Below, piece by piece: positions 54,010-64,000 of a stretch of DNA of 64,000 nt. Below the pieces are notes generated by a model. That model was given only the letters and a program-made list of their open reading frames with translations, was not told where the DNA came from and searched no databases. Source of the stretch: Ariolimax columbianus (Eukaryota; Mollusca; Gastropoda; Stylommatophora; Arionidae); assembly GCA_036924085.1 (NCBI GenBank), contig JAVGWX010000005.1, positions 38,951,483-39,015,482 of the forward strand, written 5' to 3'. Positions within the stretch are counted from its first letter, which is position 1. Each line of letters opens with the position of its first letter. The position numbers and the translations under genes were made by a program.

Positions 54010-54785
54010 ACACACATACCCGCCAATTTATAACTGTAGTAAGTTTTGAACATGTGCTTTCAAACTCCATCTAATAGCTCATGCTTTCTTATGTTTTCTA
54101 TGTCATTATGATTTTATAATTGACACTAATGCTGGTAGATTCGTTTTCTTGAAGCATGAAGTATATTTGAATCAGTGACACCAACATATTGGCGTGTGTG
54201 CAAGTACCCCATTCCCCGAGACACCCGTACATTTTAGGCAACACAATGATTGTGTCCCTACAAAATAAAACTTACTATTTGTCGGTGTGAAGGATAGACC
54301 CTAAATTTAAGGCTTAATTTTGGTTATAGCGCTTGGATGTTGGCCATATCATAGTAACGTCTGAAAAGCATATACATTTCCAGAAATAACAAATATGATG
54401 GCGTAAATATCGAAGCATATCTCCCGGTTCATTTTCGTGACGAAAAATGGTTTTGAAAATTTAGAAAATAGTCATTCTAAGATGTTTTGAAAAAAATAAT
54501 TGAAAGTAATTTCAAGTATTTTGACGCTGATAAATTGGATTTAGACGGTGATTATTCTGAAAAAGATCAGCTGGTATTTAAACGACAACATGTGTGTGAT
54601 TGAGATTATCATTCGTTCATTGATGTAAGACTCGACTAGTGTGAACTACGGTCAAACCTGTGATCTGGCCGCATCCAGGTTGACAGGAGAGCAAAAATTA
54701 GTCGAGTGGCCTGAATGCACATATCATTTAACGATGTTCATTATTAAGTTCAGATATCTGCTTGGGGATAGGTTTTTGTCTTTTT
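54010..54785. other. No recognisable gene
   Basis: AT-rich, no family resemblance noticed. Confidence 0.5.
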
Positions 54786-54789
54786 CAGC

Positions 54790-55556
54790 AGGTCTTCTAT
54801 AAGCTCTTCCATAGTATCTAACATCAGTTTTTCCATCATCTCTTCTATCGTCTCTTCCAGGATCTCTTCTATTATTTCTTCTTATACCAGCTCTTTCGTC
54901 AGATCTTCAATCAGCTCTCCCATCAGCTTTACCACCAGCTCTTCCCTCAGCTCTTCCACCAGCTCTTCCGCCAGCTCTTCCACCAGCTTTACCACCAGCT
55001 CTTCCCTCAGCTCTTCCACCAGCTCTTCCCTCACCTCTTCCCTCAGCTCTTCTATCTGCTCTTCCACTATCTCTTCCACCAGCTCTTCCATCTGCTCTTC
55101 CACTAGCTCTTCCCTCAGCTCTTCCCTCAGCTCTTCCCTCAGCTCTTCCACCAGCTCTTCCCTCAGCTCTTCCGCCAGCTCTTCCACCAGCTCTTCTATC
55201 TGCTCTTCCACTAGCTCTTCCACCAGCTCTTCCCTCAGCTCTTCCACCAGCTCTTCTATCTGCTCTTCCACCAGCTCTTCCACCAGCTCTTCCATCTGCT
55301 CTTCCCTCATCTCTTCTATCATCTCTTCCACCAGCTCTTCTATCTGCTCTTCCACCAGCTCTTCCACCAGCTCTTCCCTCAGCTCTTCCCTCAGCTCTTC
55401 CACCAGCTCTTCCACCAGCTCTTCTATCTGCTCTTCCACCAGCTCTTCCACCAGCTCTTCCATCTGCTCTTCCCTCATCTCTTCTATCATCTCTTCCATC
55501 AGCTCTTTCACCAACTCTTTCATCAGCTCTTCCATTAGCGCTTCCGTAAATTCCAA
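54790..55556. repeat. 12-bp tandem array, about 64 units
   Basis: Units are AGCTCTTCCACC, AGCTCTTCCCTC, AGCTCTTCTATC and TGCTCTTCCACC-type variants in register over about 770 bp. Two minus frames are open for 225 codons: one reads EELV/EELR/EEQI four-residue repeats, the other GRAG/GRAE/GRAD. A block with CTCATCTCTTCTATCATCTC recurs 168 bp (14 units) apart at 55,308 and 55,476. If translated the product would be an extreme acidic Glu/Leu repeat, but no unique N- or C-terminal sequence supports a gene. Confidence 0.9.
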
Positions 55557-55729
55557 CATTTGTCTTATGTACTATGGAATTCGACAAGCATTTAATCCTC
55601 TACATAAAAACAAATCTTCAACTTAAATGTCAACACCGTCCTTAGGTCTGGCTTTGTGACCTAGGGAACGCAGGAACCTACAACTAAAATGGTCGAAGCT
55701 GTCATCAAATTATGCTTGTGCCGAATTAA

Positions 55730-55992
55730 CGGAAAACATGGCATGTTCTGATACAGAAATGTGGGAAGCAACCGAACAGACGCCAATGAGACTAAACATA
55801 AAGAGCAGCCGTTGGCGATGGATATGACATGCAAACATAGAAACGAGCTGATAACATTACAAGGCAGTCACTGCTCTGGGATCATCAGAACAAAGTAAGT
55901 AGCAGCAGATCGAAACACTCACAGAGGAGGACGTGGAAAGGGACAGATGGAAGTGGTGGATGGTACAGGGCAGACAGTAAAAAGAAGTTGAT
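55730..55992 (+). mobile_element. LINE-C (RTE-like) 3' end, strongly decayed
   Basis: Reads MWEATEQTPMRLNIKSSRWR then W-, HANIETS and, after stops and frame changes, DVERDRWKWWMVQGRQ. The order ELWE-TEQ-PI--EIR-RRWRWIGH, then DR--W---V-GLC, identifies it as an RTE-like C-terminus. Confidence 0.7.
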
Positions 55993-55999
55993 CCAGTTA

Positions 56000-56228
56000 C
56001 ATCATGCAGGGCATTTGAAATATGGTGTTAGGCCCATATTATTTTGTAACCTACGGCACTTAGTGGATGATGTGGTAGGGTCACTTCGGCCGCCTTTACT
56101 TCCCGGACTGAACCGGTACACATTTAAGGCTGGGAGTCATTGCGGCCTGAAAAACCATTTTTCCCCAACTTGGGAATGAACCCAGGTCAAATCAGAAGCG
56201 AAGCCAGCGCGCTAACCATTGCCCTCAA
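56000..56228 (-). mobile_element. tRNA-derived SINE
   Basis: The minus strand from 56,226 reads GGGCAATGGTTAGCGCGCTGG (A box TGGTTAGCGCG) and, about 40 bases on, CTGGGTTCATTCCC (B box). The body includes a diverged CCAGCCTTAAATGTGTACC. Clear tRNA-like head; no duplication identified; the 3' end near 56,000 is uncertain. Confidence 0.72.
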
Positions 56229-56572
56229 AGTGCAGAAGGACTTTGCGATGATGACATAAGGATGGGAATGAATTTATTCATGGATGGAAACAAATCTTCT
56301 TCATGTCGGTCGTTCTACCTGTGGGCTCCTACGAATGCATTAATAGCTATGTTTATAAGTATTTCCACTTCATATTAATTCTGCGTGCCTAATTAATCTC
56401 AACATGGATTAGTAGTCTCTTATTCTGTTCCATTATTATTTTCATCTCGTCATGTGACCATCTGACACAGGGGCCACGACAAAGACATCGATCGGCAAAG
56501 TTGACTATCTGGATGTGTAGCCACATCGTCATCAATAATATAATTGAACAGAACGGCCTTCATTCCTACGGG

Positions 56573-56935
56573 ATCAAGATGCTGAGCAGCGCATGAGCTG
56601 CAGTGGTCAGCGACCCATAGCTGACTGCTAGCGTCAGGGCCAGCGAAACAGAGCTGCCAAGACCCTTCTACACCTCCACGCGTAGATCCTTGATAACAGG
56701 CTGCAACAGGGCAGACTGACTAAGGAGAAGGGATCGAAGAGGGATTGCTAACCCGGTACTCAAAAAATGCTTGCTGAAGTCGGATGTGTTGGATCGAAAG
56801 GTGCAAATATCGCAGTCAAGCTGTAAACTACGACACAACGCATTCCGTTCTCTGAACTACATTCTGCCACTAAAGCCCTTTTAGGGCTTGGTAGGGACAG
56901 ATTGAGAACGAACGAAGCCAAGCCAAGCCATTCCT
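56573..56935 (+). mobile_element. Repeat-K copy 1
   Basis: Aligns with 57788-58150 nearly throughout: GAGCAGCGCATGAGCTGCAG, CATAGCTGACTGCTAGCGTC, GACCCTTCTACACCTCCACG, GGTGCAAATATCGCAGTCAA and GAACGAAGCCAAGCCAAGCC at the end. The GAAGCCAAGCC terminus is shared, so both are likely the same 3' end of an unclassified non-autonomous element or LINE 3' region. Confidence 0.85.
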
Positions 56936-56999
56936 ACATGTCAGCGTCATTACATCTGCGAACATGTTTATTATTTATTTCACAATCATAGCTAAATAT

Positions 57000-57785
57000 G
57001 GCAGGCTCCTGTGTTCATGATTTAACTTAAAAGGAACTTGCATTAAGAAATATGCAACGCAAACGTTAAGTTACACAACAGTTTTACACCACACCAATTG
57101 AAAGCCATTTAAAATACTTCTTGGCGCCAAGACTGTGTTCATGTGTGAAATGTCCAACATGTCCTCTCCTCACCCAACTCGCTATATACACTCATCACGT
57201 AATCGCAGTTTTTCTCACACCTTCCAAAAACTGTGAACATTTGTTGGTTGATTCCGTGAAATGGTCTGATCAACAGTTTTACTGGAACACATAGTTCAGC
57301 GCCAAATTAAATATTGATCTGCGTTCAAAGCCGACGTGGTTGTTGAAGTCAGTGTACGTGTGTGTGTGTATGTGTGTGTTGTTTGTGACTATGTGTGTGC
57401 GTGTATGAAAGACTATCTCATAGAGACGAATATAAACTGCCTAGAGCAAAACTAGAAAGATAAGATCAGATAAATGTAAAGACATCAGAATTAAATTAAA
57501 GAAATGCAAATAAGTTAAAGCCTCGGTACATAAAGATAATCTAGCGTTTACTAGCGAGGTAAAGCAACTCGGTTTACTATTTTGCTTTAGAATAGCCAAG
57601 ATAAACGACCTGAAATGGCATTGTCTCTAGGAGTCATATGTATATACATATATAACAGATATGTTATCAAATCAACACGCAATAATCTAAGAGTACGTCA
57701 ATACAATACAATTGTAATATCAACTATCGCACAAACACGCAAGGAAACGTCGTTTCAATAAATACATTAACATTACATCCACACA
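57000..57785. other. No recognisable gene
   Basis: Sequence between two Repeat-K copies, with a short TG tract near 57,356-57,405. Nothing recognised. Confidence 0.5.
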
Positions 57786-57787
57786 CT

Positions 57788-58150
57788 AGAGATCAAAATG
57801 CCGAGCAGCGCATGAGCTGCAGTGATCAGCGACCCATAGCTGACTGCTAGCGTCAGAGCCAGCGAAACAGAGCAGCCAAGACCCTTCTACACCTCCACGT
57901 GGTGATCCTGGATAGCAGGCTGCAGCAGGGCAGACTGGCTAAGGAGAAGAGATCGAAGAATGAATGGTAATCCGGCACAAAAAATGCTTGTTGAAGTCGG
58001 ATGTGTTGGATCGAAAGGTGCAAATATCGCAGTCAAACTATAAACTACGACACAACGCATTCCGTTCTCTGGGCTACGTTCTGCTACTTAAGCATTTTTA
58101 GGTTTTGGTAGCGGGAGATTGAGAGTGAACGAAGCCAAGCCAAGCCATCC
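57788..58150 (+). mobile_element. Repeat-K copy 2
   Basis: Direct-repeat partner of 56573-56935, offset about 1,215 bp. Differences are scattered substitutions and a few indels. A third, partial copy in the opposite orientation is at 17016-17190. Confidence 0.85.
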
Positions 58151-59141
58151 ACACACTGTAAAATACAAATATTATCACGCAAATGCACTGAGTAACACCA
58201 AATCAAGACACGAAAGACATGGTATCAACACACACATACGTCGATATACAAATACTAGAACTAACATCCACTTAACACATAGACTAATGTCATGCCTGTC
58301 TGCTGCTGTTGTACGACTTTATTCCATTTGCTGGGGTAGTGGAGAAGTGCTTTAGCTGAGGGCGTGCAGGCTGTTTCGCCCCAGCTGTCCCAATGCCATG
58401 TGCCGCCAATGTTCACGCCCAAAAGTGAAACAACACATGTCATAATGTCAACTGACCAGCTGCCTTCCTTATTGGCAGATAGGCATGTAAACAATAACAA
58501 CTTGAAACAATTCGGTCATTCGCCCTTCTAGTCATATCAACACATATTTACAAAAAACATATGGTGAACACAAGAACTAGTTTCACATCAAAACAACAAC
58601 TAGTTTCACATCAACACAAAACGTATGTCACCGTGACAATAATTACGATCACATCAACACAAGAGCCAAAATCACATCAACACGTTAACCAACATAACAT
58701 CAACACATAAACCAACATTACAACAACACATCAACCAACACCACGTCAACAAATCAACGAACATCACATCAACAAATCAACGAACACCTCGTCAGCTCAT
58801 CAACCAACATCACATCCACAAATCAACTAACATCACATCAACACATCAACAAACATCACATCGACACACCAGCAACCATTACACTAACATATCAACCAAG
58901 GTCACATGAACATATCAACCAAAATCACATGAACATATCAACCAAGATCACATGAACATATCAACCAACATCAAATAAACACATTGATCAATATCACATC
59001 AACATATCCACTAACAACACATATATATCCACCAACATCAACTCCACACACACACAAGCACGCATACCGCCGCCCCCCCCCCCCCACACACACACACACA
59101 TGTATAGACACATAAAATGATCTTCGCATCAATACACGGGC

Positions 59142-59425
59142 ACTAACAACACATCAATACATCAGCCGTAACTGTTATCGCATCTATACATAAACTAACA
59201 ACACATCAATACATCAAACATAACTGTTATCGCATCTATACATAAACTAACAACACATAAATACATCAAACATATCTGTCATCGCATCTATACATAAAAT
59301 AACAATACATCAATACATCAAACATAACTGTCATCGCATCTATACATAAACTAACAACACATAAATACATCAAACATAACTGTTATCGCATATATACATA
59401 AACTAACAGCATATCGATACACCCA
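59142..59425. repeat. 52-bp tandem repeat, about 5 units
   Basis: AACTAACAACACATCAATAC, ATCAAACATAACTG and TATCGCATCTATACAT repeat at 52-bp spacing with few differences (CATCAA/CATAAA, GTTATC/GTCATC). Confidence 0.88.
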
Positions 59426-59784
59426 CACAACACAATAACCTCATATCAACACGAACACTACTTCATATCAACACCACACTTACATAACACCAATGCGCTC
59501 GCACGCGCATGCATGCACACACACACACACACATCTTACATCAACACGAACACTAACATCACATAAACACCACACTAGCATCAATGCACACACAGTAACA
59601 ACACATCAATACGCACACTAATATCACATTAACACACACACACTAACATCAACATGCATTTGCGCAATAACAGAACATCAACCCCAACATATACACAATA
59701 CCATCACTTCAACACGCCCTTACATATTAACAACACTTCATTATACACATAACGCACATACTAACATAACATCAACACACACAC

Positions 59785-60140
59785 ACACACACTCACACAC
59801 ACACATACTAACATCACATCAACATAAATACACTTACAAAACAGCACACATTACTATTACATCAAAATAAACACACATGCACAATATCATAGCATCAACA
59901 TGCACACATACACATACACACGATCATCACATCAGCACACCCCCACACACTCACACATCAACACACACACACACACACACTAACATCACAGCAACATACA
60001 TACACTTACAAAACATCAACACACATTACCATCACAACAAAATAAACACACTGCACAATATCATATAATCAACACGCACACATACACATACACACGGTCA
60101 TCAGATCAGCACACCCCCACACACTCACACATCAACACAC
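59785..60140. repeat. 174-bp tandem duplication in the A+C-rich tract
   Basis: The block from ACATACACTTACAAAACA through AGCACACCCCCACACACTC occurs twice with a 174-bp offset and a small number of substitutions. Confidence 0.85.
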
Positions 60141-60159
60141 ACACTGACATCAGACACAT

Positions 60160-61730
60160 GAAAAAAACTAGCAACGCACAGCGATACACTTACCACTAGA
60201 GCGGTATGTCAGATAAAAAAAATACTAAACTCGACATATTTCACGTGTCTCTCTCAGAAACGTCCTCTCCTTGAGACTCCCGTGTCTAGACTTACAGCTC
60301 CCTCACAGCTCACACTTTTAAACATTGAAAAATAAATTATCTTTCCATAAGGAACAATACATACTTTGGCTGGTTATTGTAGAACTATAAGGTTTAATAT
60401 CAATAGTTTGATCCAACGGCTCTCAATGATGTGTCCGTGGCAATCTTATGGTCGTGAAAAGTCAATGAAGGGTTCTGCAAGCCAACATGTAGACTTGTTA
60501 AAGTGTTTAGCTTTTTTTCTAAAATTGTCAAAATGTCCACAGCTTTAAAACTTGGAGACCCATAAACTAGCAATTAAGAAAAGTGATCTTGGGAGACCAC
60601 TTTTACTGAAATGGTGTAGATGAAATACCTGTTACTGAAATAGTGATTTTGGAAGATATAATATAATTAACAGAATCATGGACATATGAGAACATTGCAG
60701 ATAGTGACTTGAAAAAGAGGGATACACAATGTTAAGGAAAGATAGGGTAGTTGGAAACACAGCTAAGGAAGATTGCGTTGTATTATTTTGTGCAAATTCA
60801 GTTAAAATGAGTATACAGGATTATTTATCGCATGGCAACAAAAATGAAAGCGTATGGAGAGAAATAGAAAGTAGGGATGAAAATATAAGGGTTAGAGCAT
60901 GCTTCAGAATTGCATCGTCAAAAAGAGGATGATGCGTATAAGTGTTGTTGGATTCAGTTCAAATATCAAAATGTTGTTAGAAGCCCGTCAAGTATTTGTA
61001 TTATTGGAAGCGGAGGTGTAATTATCAGAAGGGGGTCTGGTCATGAAGGAAATTGGGTACCAACAGTTCATGAAGTTTGATTAAATCCAAAAAGTAACAC
61101 CAACACACGAACTTGCATCAAATAAATTAATAAACTATAATCGTTTCAACACATATCATGACATCACATCAACACATACACAGCATCACATGGACATCAA
61201 TGACTTGACTTACTTTGACACACGCATGAACATCAAATCAACACATGAACGAACTAACTATCTCTCTGTATATATATATGAATATATATATGATATTCGT
61301 CCAAAACATGGTGTGAAAACCACCCTCTTTGTTCAGCAGTGTGGAGATTCTCTCTTGATGTTTCCACTGAAATGGGGGACTTGCGCGGTGATTTGCATTA
61401 AAGAATGAAAGGAACTGCGACTTCTGCTAACTTCTGGATCTGGTCTTGAGCTTCCTTTATCCAGTCGCAAGATTTTATCAAGACGACTGTATGCCGATTT
61501 TTACTTACGGTTTATGGATAGGAATGATAAACATATATATATATATATATCGTTGCGTGTCGTGCCTTTTCCATAATTACAAGAAGTAGTAACCAACAAC
61601 AACAAAAACCCGAATGAATTAACCAGTCCAAATAGAAAACAACGACACATTTCCGTGAACACAAGTGTAAATTGTCAACTAGAGAGAATTCCAGGTAAAT
61701 ATGTGGCCTGGCGGCATTCATAATGAACTA
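60160..61730. other. No recognisable gene
   Basis: Low-GC sequence. Open frames at 60366-60548 and 60729-60932 (+) have ordinary amino-acid composition but no motif that I recognise and no splice or polyadenylation context that I can defend. Confidence 0.5.
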
Positions 61731-61733
61731 AAA

Positions 61734-61790
61734 CACTAGAGCAATTTAGACCCTACCGGTAGGGTGCCATCTATCTTGCTCTTTTAGTGT
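61734..61790 (-). mobile_element. Repeat-I fragment
   Basis: GAGCAATTTAGACCC, GGTAGGGTGCCATCTAT and GCTCTTTTAG match the order in 53,860-53,915 of Repeat-I copy 2. Only about 55 bp is preserved. Confidence 0.5.
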
Positions 61791-61799
61791 ATATATAAA

Positions 61800-62390
61800 T
61801 AAATAAATAAATATATAAACACAAACATAAAAGTGATATTTCACAAAATAACGAGAATGGACATAGTGATTCAATTTGCTTTCGAGAACCAACGAGATGA
61901 CAAACCAGCTATCATTATTTCGACGATATTTACATATTCCAACGGGACTAACACGATTAAGAATAAAGATCATAGTCACGTCCGATCTCTGTTATCAGCA
62001 TATTCTATAAACCAGGAAGAATGAACTAGAAAGAAAGTTCAGCACATGTCAACTGAGATTATTGTACTGAAACCTAGAAAGGTAGCGGGAGAAATAAACC
62101 AAAACGACAGATACTAGGAAAATGGCCATTCATAGTAAATGTTCAAACCCTATTACAATTTAGCGTCAGTGCTAAAACAACACTTTCAGTTTCAATAGAC
62201 ACTTTTAGGAAACTGAACACAAGCTTTACTAAAAATTGAATCGAGGACCCAGATGATAATTACAATACGATTGCGTATCTTCATATTAGCTAACAAAAAG
62301 AAAATGGACTGATAGGATGATGGTGTCGATGAATCCAGAACAGAAACGTTGAATAACCTTCCTTACCCATGCATGTCGGAAAGGAAGACT
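61800..62390. other. No recognisable gene
   Basis: Nothing recognised. GGGTCCTCGATTC (minus, near 62,245) has a B-box flavour but an extra base and no A box. Confidence 0.5.
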
Positions 62391-62397
62391 GACGTCT

Positions 62398-63352
62398 GGT
62401 CAGGCAAAACATACTGATCAGTCATGTTAGTCAGGGTCAGGCAAAACATACTGATCAGACATGTTAGACAGGGTCAGGCAAAACATACTGATCAGTCATG
62501 TTAGTCACGGTCAGGCAAAACATACTGATCAGACATGTTAGTTAGGGTCAGGCAAAACATACTGATCAGACATGTTAGTCAGGGTCAGGCAAAACATACT
62601 GATCAGACATGTTAGTCAGGGTCAGGCAAAACATACTGGTCGTGTTCTTCAGAGATCGCATTGGCCACAATAGACTGAGGTACCACCTGTTCAACAAATT
62701 GAAGATAGGTGGCACTGACGAATGCCCGTGTGGTACCGGGACAATGACAGCTGAGCATTTGCTGCAAAACTGCTCGACATACGAGGATCAGAGAGAGCAG
62801 ATGTGGCCATCACCAGTGGCAACAGTAGACAAGCTCTATGGCAGTGTCGACAGCCTCAGGATGACCGCTGCTTTTTTAGAAAAAATAAAGTTTGATGTCT
62901 GACTGCGTACGATGAAGAAGATGAGGAAGACATGTTAGTCAGGGTCAGACAAAACATACTGATCAGACATGTTAGTCAGGGTCAGGAAAGACATACTGAT
63001 CAGACATGTTAGTCAGTCAGGCAAAACATACTGATCAGACATGTTAGTCAGGGTCAGGCAAAACATACTGGCTAAGACCCTCACCTCGGCTTCCCCGTAG
63101 TTCTTCATAGAAGCGAGCTGTTTTCGTGGCAGCCTGGCTAGCAAGGCGAGGGATCGACTTGATTCCCGTAGTAGTGAACGAAATGCAGATTAGGCCAAGT
63201 ATAGCAGAACCACCTGGATGATCTCAGTTCACTGCCATCAGCACGCTCGGGAGGTGATAAAAGCTACGACAACTCGTCACTTAGCGTCATTTTCACGGCG
63301 CACAAAAGAATAATCCTACTCAGTGTGGGCATTAATAATAACAACTGCACTA
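62398..63352 (+). mobile_element. Repeat-P copy E, the longest, with 37-bp tandem module
   Basis: Tandem 37-bp units (GGTCAGGCAAAACATACTG, ATCAGACATGTTAGTCAG) run from 62398 to about 62,636 and again from about 62,932 to 63,073. They are followed by the conserved module (GGCAGCCTGGCTAGCAAG, GATTCCCGTAGTAGTGA, ACCACCTGGATGATC, CCATCAGCACGCTCGGGAGG) and the terminus GTGGGCATTAATAATAACAAC. A LINE-B fragment splits the tandem module. About 10 units remain, with variants such as GACAGGG, GTCACGG and an internal deletion. Confidence 0.88.
62638..62931 (+). mobile_element. LINE-B 3' end inserted in Repeat-P tandem array
   Basis: One frame reads RIGHNRLRYHLFNKLKIGG, then CPCGTGTMTAEHLLQNC and LYGSVDSLRMTAAFLEK to its natural stop, followed by GATGAAGAAGATGAGGAAG as tail. 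It is the last 290 bp of the element at 22578-24184, with the C-x-C-x8-H-x4-C knuckle intact. It sits between CATACTG and GACATGTT of a 37-bp unit; a few bases of the unit are missing and no target-site duplication is evident. Confidence 0.92.
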
Positions 63353-63354
63353 GT

Positions 63355-64000
63355 CAAACACGACATTGTATTGTTCATTTCACCGATAAGTTGAGCCATC
63401 ATGGTATCCAAGTGCATTTTAAACAAGTAAATGGTTGGGAAGATGGAGGAATAATAAATATAGAGGAATAATAAAGGACAATTTTATATTTGATTAAGTA
63501 GTACTGCAATTAAATTAATTAAAAAAGCTTTGGATAAAGTTGTCTACTGGGAAAAAAATATTTACTCCAACACGATGCATTAAGAAATATATTATAAACT
63601 GTTGAGTTAAATTAAAGGAAATTACATTTGACCGTTAATACAACAAACAACAACATGGTAAGTGGAAAATATAATTGAACAGTTGTGTCTGGGAATAACG
63701 GATGTAACAATGTTGCGGTAAACACGGTATGGGTGTTCTGATTTAAGATTTTTACAGTAATAACAAAGTATTACTTTAATAACATTTCAATGTTACATAT
63801 ACGGAAGTTCAGAAATACATGGGAAATAGAAAAAGAGTTTGCGCGAACGTTCGTATGGTAGGCAAGGACGTTATCAATTTGGACATGTATGTACAGAAAT
63901 GAGAAACTAACAAAATAGAGGAACTTAATAACTATGATGTTGTGGTGTGTCGCTTTCAACGTACTGCAGCATGATGTGGAAGGGAGGTCGCTTTCAGTAC
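63355..64000. other. No recognisable gene
   Basis: AT-rich sequence to the end of the window with nothing recognised. Confidence 0.5.

Larger units (their letters stand above)
58530..60150. repeat. A+C-rich tract of CA, ATCACATCAACA and longer repeats
   Basis: Over 1.6 kb of nearly G-free sequence built from AACATCACATCAACA-like motifs with short CA runs and a poly(C) run at about 59,073-59,086. It contains two better defined tandem repeats, listed separately. No coding frame of interest. Confidence 0.9.

Noticed and set aside
62225..62290. tRNA-like head on the minus strand
   Set aside because: The B box has an extra base and the A box match is weak.

Overview
This is a gene-poor, repeat-dominated stretch of an animal nuclear genome. 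I find no convincing host protein-coding gene, no rRNA, no functional tRNA gene and no CRISPR array. Nearly all recognisable protein-like sequence comes from decayed transposable elements. The mixture of several non-LTR retrotransposon (LINE) lineages, tRNA-derived SINEs, a Tc1/mariner transposase and many minisatellites suggests an invertebrate metazoan. A lophotrochozoan, possibly a gastropod mollusc, is my best guess, made from family resemblance only.

Element families, with labels used in the entries. LINE-A is the type whose protein is often auto-labelled 'craniofacial development protein 2-like' (copies at about 2003-4650, 10845-11825, 14850-15606 and 28210-29740). LINE-B is jockey-like with an RNase H domain and a GAA-rich 3' tail (22578-24184, 27610-28195, 62638-62930; a relative at 9085-9645). 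LINE-C is RTE-like (24385-26895, 15945-16560, 30085-30535, 30785-31400, 50050-50620, 55730-55990). LINE-D ends in an ATT tail (206-612, 27220-27570). LINE-E is at 20130-20665 and 52710-53030. A CR1/L2-type 3' end lies at 14075-14412. SINE-A (1745-2000, 4792-5045) and SINE-B (634-735, 12041-12281) have tRNA-like heads. Repeat-P is a multi-copy dispersed repeat linked to a short minisatellite (copies near 1515, 19715, 31690, 49405, 50845 and 62398). Repeat-K (17020, 56573, 57788) and Repeat-I (51751, 53660, 61734) are unclassified dispersed repeats.

Layout. Positions 1-6000 hold nested LINEs and SINEs plus a 26-copy minisatellite. 6975-8966 holds two satellite-like arrays (54-bp and 60-bp units). 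9000-31400 is a graveyard of LINE fragments, a Tc1/mariner copy broken by a LINE, and pyrimidine-rich tracts. 34410-47900 is one very large 36-bp minisatellite of roughly 370 units with higher-order structure. 48000-58150 returns to dispersed repeats and a 12-bp array. 58530-60150 is an A+C-rich, CA-repeat-like tract. 62398-63350 is the largest Repeat-P copy, itself hit by a LINE.

Main points. (1) The 13.5-kb 36-bp array contains an adjacent tandem duplication of 2,482 bp with no difference seen, and a separate 792/900-bp higher-order repeat. (2) Four tandem repeats have units cut directly out of LINE reverse-transcriptase coding sequence (37, 26, 24 and 13 bp), so this window shows minisatellites arising inside dead LINEs. 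(3) Four insertions can be dated relative to their hosts, or bounded, because their target-site duplications (10-12 bp) can be read directly.
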